From: Progne subis subis
Taxonomy: Eukaryota > Chordata > Aves > Passeriformes > Hirundinidae
DNA length: 64,000 nt
Direction: 5' to 3'
NCBI GenBank assembly: GCA_022316685.1
Contig: JAKJHU010001339.1
Span: 16,379-80,378 of the forward strand
Each line of letters starts with the position of its first letter. Positions within the stretch are counted from its first letter, which is position 1. Positions 54,498 to 64,000 of the stretch are shown piece by piece. The translations under genes were made by a program, and so were the position numbers. The notes under the pieces were generated by a model, which was not told where the DNA came from, made no database searches, and saw nothing but the letters and a program-made list of their open reading frames with translations.

Positions 54498-57400
54498 TTT
54501 CCCCACTCCTTCTTCAAAGTTAGTAAATTCTTTTGCTAATATGTAAATTCTTCTTCATCTAGCAAAACTGTGTGGTAGGGGTCCTTTAAAACTGTACTAT
54601 ATGCTCTTAATATTAAAGTTAAAGCTGCTAGTTGCTGCAGCATTCTCCAATTCCCAAGAAATATTATAACAAACAAAATCAAACTTATACCAACTAAATT
54701 AAACAAAACAATAATCAAAGAAACCAAGGTATTGAGCAAACCAGTTGCAGCTGGTGACTACCCAGAAAGCACATCCCCCCAATGATGGGATGCGCCTTCT
54801 ACTAACTTTTAAATACTCTCCGTGTAGTCTCTGTGTCATGATGCATTGCAATCAAAGATCTCTTTCTTTCTAATTTTTTTCTTCTTTTCTTTAATCCATG
54901 GTGTTTCAATAATTGTGCAACCAAAGTTAAGTTCATCTCTAAAGGCACAGGCAATATTTCTTGAACAGTAGTCAAGTTTGCCTTTATATGTTGGTGGGAT
55001 ACAACATGTGCCTAATAGGAAAAATCACACTCTTCCATTTTGACAAAGTTACAAATGCACAAGTTAAATGAAGTTTTCTTACACAGTTGCATTTGTAATT
55101 TTTAGCATCTCAATCAGAGACTTACAGGAGATAAAATCATAAGCTTTCCCTTGGCACTTACATTTACCAGTCCCATTCTAATGCAGTGGTGCTGCATTAG
55201 CTGTGGCTATAGCGATGGTCATAAATGCCACAACTCTCCAGGCTATACCTATTTGATTACCCATTATAATAACAAGCTTTCCTATTTTTCAAAAAGTTGT
55301 TATATTACTTATCATTTATTTTCCCAAGAAAGTTTTAATTTTAGTTCATTGTCGTCACCCAATATAACTTTCCCAATATAAGTTTCTCAGGAGCTTTCTT
55401 CACTCGTGAGTGATGGATCCAGGTGCTCTGTTCCTTGATCTTGATTGTATTAAAGATGATGAGGAGCACTTGGAATGGTCTCTCCCACTGTGGTTCCAAA
55501 GTTTTTTCTGCAAAAGACTTAATGAATACATAATCCCCAGGCTATACAACATGTACTGGTCCATCTAGTTCTCTGGTTTGAGCCCCAGTTTTATAATTTG
55601 CTGCTTAATTTGCTGCACAATTTTGAAATAAAATATGGCCCCCTATCTAAAAACATTGTGGCTGGGACTCCAAAGCATGGTATTATTTCTTATAACATTG
55701 CTTTGGTTACCTCTTGCACTTTGGCAGTTCTGGTAGGGAAAGCTTCTGGCCACCCTGAAAAGGTATCTGTTAATCCCAATGGGTATCAGTACCCTCTTTT
55801 CCTGGGTAGTACTGAAAAATCAATTTGCTATTGCTGCCCAGTACATATCTTTTCCCAATTTGCCCAAGCCTTGGTTTAAAAATATTCTTGCGATTAGTTT
55901 GGAGGCAAAGGCTACATTGGCAAGTCACCTAAATTACTATATTTTACAAATTTCTATCTATGATTCTATCCTTCAAATAATTATACAAATCATCTATTCC
56001 CCAATGTGTTTTTTCATGTTCCTCTTTCACTAATGACTATAGCATGTAAGAGGGGAATATAAGTCTTCCTTTCCTTTTATCTGTAACAGCCCACCCCTCT
56101 TGTCCTTTATACTGTGCTTTGGCTTACCTTCAATGGAAATCTGCTCATCTGGAATTAAGGCTGCCTCAACAGTTTCAACAGTTACCTCACCTTTAGCGGT
56201 TTCTTTTGCCTTTCTGCCCGCCAGCTTGTCTTCTTCCTCCAATTCAGAGCTCACTTTTTGATGTGCTTAGATATGCATGATGGCTACATTTTCAGGTAGC
56301 TGGACTGCCTCCAACAGTTTTATTATCTCTTGTGCATGTTTAATACTTTTTTTCCTTGTCAATTCAACAGCCCTGTTTCTTTCCAGACGGCTCCAAGTGC
56401 ATGAACTACCCCAAATGCATACCTTAAGTCTGGGTAGATATTAACTTTCTTTCCTTTTGCCAGCTCTAAAGCCCGAGTTCAGGCAGTTATTTCAGCCTTC
56501 TGTGCCGAGGTGTTGGTTGGTAATGGTCCAGACTCTATGACCTCTCTGCTCATGGTAACCACATACCCAGCATGCCTTCCACTGATGACACAGCTGCTTC
56601 CATCGCTGGACCAGGTCTCAGTATTCTCTAGCAGGGTGTCCTTCAGATCCAGGCAACTGGAGCAGGTGGCTTCGATGGCCTCCAGGCACTCATGGATCAC
56701 TGGTTCTCCCACGCTCCTGCTGAGGAAGGAAGCTGGATTCACAGTGTTAGTTACCACAATCTCAACATCATCTCGTTCTACCATTATGGCTTGGTACTTC
56801 AGGAGTCTCTGTGGGGAGAGCCAATGTCCCCCTTTCACTTCAGGACTGCAGACACTGTGTGGGATACTGGCACTGGTCATCTTCTGGCCTAGGGTGAACT
56901 TGGGTGCCTTCTTGGATGTTCGCTGCCACTGCTGCAATGGCTCTGAGGCACCCTGGCCGTTCCTTAGCTGCTGCATGCAGCTGCTTGGGCGACTGCCCTG
57001 TGACACAGGCCCAGGTTTTGTGCTGCTATTCCCAAGGCGATCCCCTGCTTCTCATGGGAAAACAAAAAGAATGGTTTACTCACATCTGGAAGTCCCAGGG
57101 CTGGAGCTGACATGAGGGCCTTCTTTAGCTGGTCAAAGGCTCGAGTTGCTTCTTTTGGAGATCCCTGCTCCCTTCCGTGATCAGGGCATACAGAGGTTTA
57201 ACAAACAACCCACAGTTAGAAATCCACAGTCTGCACCACCCTGTCATGCCTAGAAAAGTTCTCAGTTCTTTTACTGTCTGGAGTTTGGGGGTCTGGCATA
57301 TTGCTTCCTTGTGATCCTGTCCTAAGGTTCTTGGTCCAGTACTAACCTCGTAGCCCAAGTAAATAACTGTCTGCTTCACCATCTGGGCTTTCTTCTGGGA

Positions 57401-58460
57401 TATGCGATACCCCTGTAGGCCAAAAAGTTTCGGAGGCTTACCATCCACTCCAGACATGCCTCTTGAGTTTTGGTAGCTATCAGGAGGTCGTCCACATACT
57501 GTAAGAGTTGTCTTCCTGATGGAGCTTCCCAGGATTCCAGATCTTTTGCTAGTTGTTCTCCAAACAAGGTGGGCAATTTTTTTTTTTTTTTTTTTTTTTT
57601 AAACTCCTGCAGAAGCCCTGTCCATGTGAGCTGAGTTTTTTAGTCAAATGCAAAAATTTTCTGGCTGGCTTCATGGAGAGGAAGGCAAAAGAAAGCATCC
57701 TTTAAATCTAAAACAATCAACCATGTTAGTTCAGGTGTTAAACAAGTTAACAAAGTGTAAGGGTTGGGAAGCACTGGGTATAAATCCTCAGTTATCCTAT
57801 TAACAGCTGTGATCCATCAGGCTTTTTAGCAGGAAAAAAATTCAATCACTGGGCTAATCCCTTAACTGTTCTTCAGGGCGTGTTGCTTAACTCTAACTAG
57901 TTGTTTTTGTTTGTTTGTTGTTTTTTTAACTTAACTTGCTCTGAGGGTGCATTCTTTGCTCTCCTGGTATGTTAGAAGCTCAGACCCCAGAAAATACCTG
58001 ATCTATTATTTTCCTGTAAATCTCACCTTCACTTTTAACTTTAGCCTCATTAGTTATCTACATCAAGCTTAACAATTCTTAACAAAAATTAACAATATTG
58101 TTGGTCCTCAACCTCCAAAGTAAGCTCTCTTTTTTTTTTTTTTTTTTTTTTCCCCACGTCTAATAGTTCCAATAGATCCCTGCCCAAAAGTGCTGATGGA
58201 GGCTTGGGCATATATAAAAACCTGTGAATTCCCAATTGTTTCCCAAGTTTATATTTCAATGGCCTACAAAAACAGGCTTTTTCAGATTGGCCAGTTACTC
58301 CTTTTACCATAACATAATCATCTGTTATTGGTATTAAAGTTTTATTTAACACTGAATATGTTGCCCCTGTGTTTATCAAAACTTTTTTTTTTTTTTTCTG
58401 TTTTTTGTTTTTGTTCCCTAGTTTCATTATAACTAGAGGGTCTCCTAGGGTAAGATCCTC
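53902..58460 (-). mobile_element. 5'-truncated class I ERV, right arm
   Basis: Inverted copy of the left ERV with the same truncation, protease Asn substitution and broken genes: LTR 53,902-54,497, env remnant about 54,535-55,260, integrase end about 55,350-55,570, RNase H about 56,270-56,670, reverse transcriptase about 57,130-57,840, protease 58,152-58,380. Homopolymer lengths differ from the left copy (22 against 37, and 24 against 15 bases), and several indels are private. It is upstream of, and co-oriented with, the right HSF5-like gene. Confidence 0.88.
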
Positions 58461-58485
58461 CGCTCCAGCTCAGTTTTTCTTCAAT

Positions 58486-59046
58486 TTTTAGTGGTTTTTG
58501 GAGATTTTTTTTTTTCAATTTTTGAGGATTTTTCTGGGAGTTTTGGGGGGAATTTTTTGTGGTTTTTTAAAGATACTTTTGTGGGGTTTAGGGGGGCAAT
58601 TTTTGGTGATTTTGGGGGGGATTTTTCAGTGATTTTTTTGGAATTTTTTTGGGATATTTCAGGGATTTTGGGGGGAAATTTTCGGTCTGGGGCCGTCCTC
58701 TCCGTGCCTCAGTTTCCTTCCCAGGAATCGGGGTGGCTCCCTCAGAAATGCCAGGAATTTGGGGAATTTTCTAAACCGAGAATCCTTGCCGTGCCTCAGT
58801 TTCCCTCCCAGGAATCGGGAGTGGCTCCCTCAGAAATCCCAGGAATTTGGGGAATTTTCTCACCGGGAAATCCTCTCCATGCCTCAGTTTCCCTCCAAAA
58901 TCACAGTAGAGACCCCTCGCCCCCTCAGAATTCCAGGATTTTTGGGGAATTCTCTAATAAAAACCACTCCGTGCCTCAGTTTCCCCCTTGGAAGGTACAA
59001 AAAAAAAAATAATCCCAGCGGGAATTCTGGGAATTTCCTCCCTCTG
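58486..59046. repeat. flank repeat, right arm
   Basis: Inverted counterpart of 7,893-8,455, adjoining the truncated 5' end of the right ERV. Several CTGAGGCACGG units are visible on the minus strand. Confidence 0.85.
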
Positions 59047-59210
59047 GAACCACTCCGTGCCTCGCTTTCCCCTCCCCCGGGACAGGTACGATCCCTCCTT
59101 TCCCATTTTCCCTTAAATCCTGGCGGGAATTTTGGGGGAATTCGGGGAATTCTCGCCTCACTTCGCTCCGTATAGAAACGTGTAGCTGTGCGTATCAAGA
59201 AACGCGCGCT

Positions 59211-59258
59211 GATTGGCTTGCCCCGGCTGCCAATCACGTGTGCCAGCATCTGATTGGT
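59211..59258 (+). promoter_or_regulatory. NF-Y/E-box promoter cluster, right
   Basis: Right-arm counterpart of the 7,680-7,735 cluster: three CCAAT boxes and one CACGTG preserved without change. Confidence 0.55.
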
Positions 59259-62040
59259 TCATCCACCTGTCAGTTAAAGCGGTGAAATGCGGTTGGCTGA
59301 GGGGCGGAGTGAGCGCAGGGCGGGAAGAGCCGCGCCCGCGGCTCCGCCTTCTGGGCCTCGGTGTGGGAGAAAGCGCGGGGCGGCGCGAGGGGAGCGAGCG
59401 CTTCCGCCTCCTCCCGGCCGCTTTCGACGCGCTGGTGTCGCGACTGAGGCCGGCGATCGGGCGGCGCGACACGGCCGTGAGGAGAGCGGTGCCGGCCGAG
59501 GTGCGCCCGGCGCTCACCCTGTGGCGCCCGGGAGCCGTCACCGAGTACCGGGCGCTGGAAGCCACCTTCGGAGTGTCCCGCAGCTCGGTGTGTAAAATCC
59601 TGCGCAACGTCTGCGGGGCCGTGGTGGTGATCCTGGGCCGGGACGGGGAGGAGCAGGAGCAGGAGGAGGAGGAGGAGGAGGAGGAGGAGGAGGAGGAAGG
59701 GCCGAGGCTGCACCTGCCCAGGGACCCCGAGCGGAGCCGCAGCCTGGGCGGGGATTGGAGGCAGATGCTGGCGAGGAGCTGCGGCGTCCCGGAGGCTCCT
59801 GGGGAGAAACAGCGGGATTGGGAGGAGAATTCCCAAATATCCACAGATTCCGGGCGGAAATCGGGACTTTGTGGGGAGAATTCCCAAATATCGACATATT
59901 CTGGGCGGAAATCGGGACTTTGTGGGGAGAATTCACAGATATTGACGGATTCCGGGCAGAAATCAGGACTGTGGGGAGAGAATTCCCAAATCCTGGAGGA
60001 TTCCGGGCAAAATTTGCCACTTCTGGGGGAGAAATCCCAAATATCAATGGATTCTGGGCAAAATTCACAACTTTTCGGGTCGGGATCTGAAATTCCGGCG
60101 GACTCGAGCCTTTTGGGGACAATCCCAGCTTTTGGGGACAAAATCCCAAATCCTGGAGGATTCTGCTCAAAACTCTACAGATCTTGGGACTGGGATCCCA
60201 AATCCCGGCGGGAAGCTCCGGGAGGAGCGGCAGGAGGAGGAAAAACCCAGTGGGAAACACCCAGAAAAACCCAAAAATGTGGAATTCCGCCCAGGAGAGC
60301 CCCGGGAAGGAGGAGGAAAACTCGGGAATTCCGCCCAAGAGGTCCCGGGAGGCTGGGATTGTGTGGGAAGACTTCAGGAAGTCCCGAGCGGAGCTGGAAA
60401 ATTCCAGAAATCCGTTGGAAAATTCCGGGAACTCCCGGATCCCGTCGGGAAATCCCCAAATTCCATCGGAAAATTCCGGAAACCCCCAGATTCCATGGGG
60501 AAATCCCTCCGGAGCCGGCCGCAGTCCTGGAATTCCTGGATTCGCCGGGATTGCCGGATTCCCCGGATTCCCCGTTCCCGCTGCCGCAGCTGGCCGGGTC
60601 CTGGCCCGGCTCCAGATCCCGATCCGGGCGCCCCCCGCCGGGCGCGGCTGTCGCGACAATCGCGACGATCGGGGCGCGGCGGCACGCGCTGACGCTCCAG
60701 GCCACGGCGGACGCGCGGCTGCCTCTGGAACGTGGAATTCCAGCGGCCAGGAACGACGCCGAGGCACTCGGCGCTCTTCCGACACCTCCAGCACCAGCGG
60801 GGACAGGAATGCGCCGGGAATTCCGGGAATTCTGACGGAAATTCTGGGAGTTCGGGTGGAAAATCGGCAAATTCGGGGAGTTTTGCTGGAGAATTGGGGA
60901 ATTTTGTTGGAAATTCAGGACATTTGGCTGGCAATCTGGGGGATTCTGGAAATTCAGAGAATTCCCCTGGAAATTGGGGGAATGCTGCTGGAAATTGGGG
61001 AAATTTTGCTGAAAAATCAGGAAATTCTCTAAATCCCAGGGACCCCGCTGAGGATCCAGGAAATTCCACCAGAAATCCCAGCAACCTAGCTGTAAATTTG
61101 GGAAACTCTGCTGCAGACTGGGGACATTTTGCTGAAAATTTAGAAAATTCCACTGAAAACTTGGGGAATCTTACCGGAAATTCAGAGAGGTTCCACCGGA
61201 AACTCGGGAAATTCCACTGGAAACTTGGGGAATTTTACCAGAAATTGAGGGAATTCCACCGGAAACTTGGGGAATTCCACTGGAAACTCGGGGAATCTTA
61301 CTGGAAATTCAGGGAATTCTGCCAAAAACTTGGGAAATTCCACTGGAAACTTGGGGAATTTTTGCGTAAATTCAGGGAGTTCCACTGGAAACACAGGGAA
61401 TTTTACCAGAAACTTGGGAAATTCTGCCAGAAACTCGGGAAATTCCACCAGAAACTTGGGGAATTCTACTAGAAATTCAGGGAATTCCACTGGAAACGTT
61501 GGGAAATTTTACCGGAAATTCAGGAAATTCTGCCGAAAACTCGCGAAATTCCACCAAAAACTCCAGAAATTCCCGCGGAAACTCAGGAAATTTTGCTGAA
61601 AACTCGGGAAATTCCGCTGGAAACTTGGGAAATATTGCCACAAATTTAGGAAATTCCACCGAAAACTGGGGAAATCCCACTGAAAAGCCCAGGAATTCCA
61701 CCAGAAATCCCGGCGGGCGCCTCCCCTGCGCCGCTGCCGCCCCGCCCGTCGCTCCCTATTTCCTGGGCTCCGCCCGGGATCCGCTCCTGCCCTGGCTGCT
61801 GCGGCCTTTCCGGGAGGGGGAGGGGCGGGGAGGGGCCTGGGGCGGGGGAGGGGCGGTTTAACCGCGCCGCAGCGCTGGCTGCACGGGAGGCGCGTGCGGC
61901 GCTGCGGCGGCTGCGCGGGCGCCGGCGCTGCCTGGGCGAGCGCAACGACACCGAGCTGCGGCTCCTGCCCACGCCGCTGCTGAGCCGCGTCCTGCTGCAC
62001 AACCTGTGCCAGCTGCGCGGGGACCCGCTGCCGGCAGGGA
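59213..62040 (+). pseudogene. HARBI1-like gene, right arm
   Basis: Inverted copy of the left-arm gene with the same three blocks: about 59,213-59,790 (helix-turn-helix-like domain and polyglutamate), 60,590-60,835 (central nuclease region) and 61,727-62,040 (end of the nuclease domain). It differs by a few substitutions, for example an Asn for Asp in the segment just before VCGAVVVIL, and by a longer Glu/Gln run. The central and last blocks show the same frame changes as the left copy, so either the lesions predate the duplication or the two copies were polished with each other's reads. The reading frame runs on into the ATAACTGGG minisatellite at its 3' end. Confidence 0.6.
60840..61710. repeat. 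21 bp minisatellite inside HARBI1-like gene, right
   Basis: Inverted counterpart of the 5,240-6,120 array, slightly different in copy number and with small deletions. Confidence 0.85.
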
Positions 62041-63800
62041 GAAACGAGGGGAGAACCGGGATAACAACCGGGATGAACCATGGGATGGGAACAACCGGGA
62101 GAACACACCGAGAAACACACGGGAGAACCGGGATAGCCGGGGGAAGCCATGGGAGAACCGGGATAGCTGACCAGAGAAGCCGTGGGGTAACAGGGACAGC
62201 CGGGGAACCGACGGGAGAACAGGGAGAACCGGGATAACCGATTGGGATGGGAACTGGGATAAACCATGGGAGAACTGGGATAACCGATGGGAGAACAACC
62301 GGGATAGCCAACGGGGGAACCAGGATAACCGATGGGAGAACCGGGATAACCGACAGGATAATTGATGGGAGAACCGGGATAGATGGGAGAACTGGGATAG
62401 ACGAGATAACCGATAGGGGAACAACCGGGATAACCGATGGTGGGAATCAGGATAACCACGGAGAACAGGGATAATTGATGGGAGAAACCGGGATAATTGA
62501 TGGGATAACAACCAGGAGAACCCATGGGAGAACCCACAGGAGAACCAGGATAGATGGGAGAACCGATGGGAGAAGCAGGGAGAACTCACAGGAGAAGCGG
62601 GATAGATAGTAAACCGATGGGAGAACCCATGGGAGAACTGGATAGACGGGGAACCAATGGGAGAACCCACGGGAGAACAGGGATAATTGATGGGAGAACT
62701 GGGATAGGAGCTGAGGGGACTGACAGGAGAACCCACAGGATGGGAAACCCACTGGAGAACCAGGATAGAGGGATAGCCACAGGAACTGATGGGATAACCA
62801 ACGGGAGAACAGGGATAACTGATGAGAGAACCCAAGGGAGAACCGAGGCAACCCATGGGATAACCAGGATAACCAGGGGAACCGACAGGATAAGAAGTGG
62901 GGTAACCCATGGGAGAACCGGGATAGCCGGGGGAAACCGGGACACATGGGATATCCGGGGTAACTGGGGCAACTGGGATAACTGGGACAGCCAGCCACAG
63001 CTGGGGTAACTGGGATAACTGGGACACATGGGATAACTGGGACACACGGGATAACTGGGATAACTGGGACACACGGGATAACTGGGTATAACTGGGGACA
63101 CACGGGATAACTGGGACACGCGGATAACTGGGATAACTGGGACACATGGGATAACTGGGATAAACTGGGACACACGGGATAACTGGGATAACTGGGACCA
63201 CGGGATAACTGGGACCACGCGGGATAACTGGGATAACTGGGACACACGGGATAACTGGGATAACTGGGACACGCGGGATAACTGGGATAACCTGGGATAA
63301 CTGGGGACACACGGGATAACTTGGGATAACTGGGACACATGGGATAACTGGGATAACTGGGACACACGGGATAACTGGGATAACGGGATAACTGGGATAA
63401 CTGGGACACATGGGATAACTGGGATAACTGGGACACATGGGATAACTGGGATAACTGGGACACACGGGATAACTGGGACACGCGGGATAACTGGGATAAC
63501 TGGGACACACAGATAACTGGGATAACTGGGACACGCGGGATAACTGGGATAACTGGGATAACTGGGACACACGGGATAACTGGGATAACTGGGACACATG
63601 GGATAACTGGGATAACTGGGACACACGGGATAACTGGGATAACGGGATAACTGGGATAACTGGGACACACGGGATAACTGGGATAACTGGGACACACAGG
63701 ATAACTGGGATAACTGGGACACGCGGGATAACTGGGATAACGGGGACACATGGCACAGCTGGACACACGGGATACCCAGGGCACACGGGACACCCGGGAC
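62040..63800. repeat. ATAACTGGG minisatellite, right arm
   Basis: Inverted counterpart of the 3,640-4,904 array, longer by roughly 500 bp, mostly through extra GGGATAACTGGGACACACGG units. Confidence 0.9.
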
Positions 63801-64000
63801 ACGCCGGGAGCCGCAGGCGGATGCGGGGACACCGAGGAGGGCTGGAGGCTCCGGGCGGCTGTGGGCGGCGATGGAGCCCTGAGGGGTCAGGAACAGAACT
63901 TGGGGTTCGGATCCAAAATTTGGGGGGCACTGACCTAAATTTGGGGGATTGAGGGGTCTGGATCCAAAATTTGGGGGGTTTGGAACTGAATTTGGGGGGT

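Larger units (their letters stand above)
48236..64000 (-). repeat. right arm of large inverted repeat (palindrome)
   Basis: Reverse-complement copy of 3,413-19,820 with the same gene order. It starts at the sharp junction near 48,236 and is cut by the window end. The outer minisatellite is longer here (about 1.8 kb against 1.3 kb), and about 1 kb of an HSF5-like intron is absent. The spacer between the arms is about 28.4 kb. Confidence 0.93.

Overview
The window reads as bird nuclear DNA, most likely from a very GC-rich, gene-dense dot microchromosome of a passerine-like bird. The evidence is short GC-rich exons embedded in introns built almost wholly of minisatellites, avian-type endogenous retroviruses (ERVs) and solo LTRs, and a GAL3ST4-STAG3 gene neighbourhood that is also found together in human. 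Species and chromosome are inference.

Layout. (1) 1-3,412: G-rich, C/T-rich and 40-50 bp minisatellites around one unidentified GC-rich exon-like island. (2) 3,413-19,820 is the left arm of a large inverted repeat. From outside in it holds a minisatellite, a HARBI1-like (Harbinger-derived) gene on the minus strand, tandem flank repeats, a 5'-truncated class I ERV with one LTR, and an HSF5-like gene on the plus strand. (3) 19,821-48,235 is the 28.4 kb spacer: two solo LTRs, a second copy of the ERV's flank, GAL3ST4 (minus), a probable divergent promoter, STAG3 (plus), an antisense ERV pol fragment where the STAG3 homology stops, and ACTGGGA-type minisatellites. (4) 48,236-64,000 is the right arm, the reverse complement of the left one. 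It still matches at the window edge.

How the genes fit. HSF5 (testis heat-shock-factor family) and STAG3 (meiotic cohesin) are both meiotic genes in vertebrates. The palindrome therefore puts two copies of an HSF5-like gene around a STAG3 locus, which resembles ampliconic germline-gene palindromes. The arms are not identical: repeat copy numbers differ, one arm lacks 1,009 bp of an HSF5-like intron, and the right HSF5-like copy carries a one-base insertion. Conversion between the arms is thus incomplete, or the arms are separately assembled alleles.

Two features recur in STAG3 and GAL3ST4. Exon edges with their splice sites are locally tandem-duplicated (periods about 60-350 bp). Conserved protein similarity also jumps between frames as if single bases were missing from G/C runs. 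The second feature is either recent decay or a consensus-sequence artefact, so intactness of these genes cannot be decided from this window.
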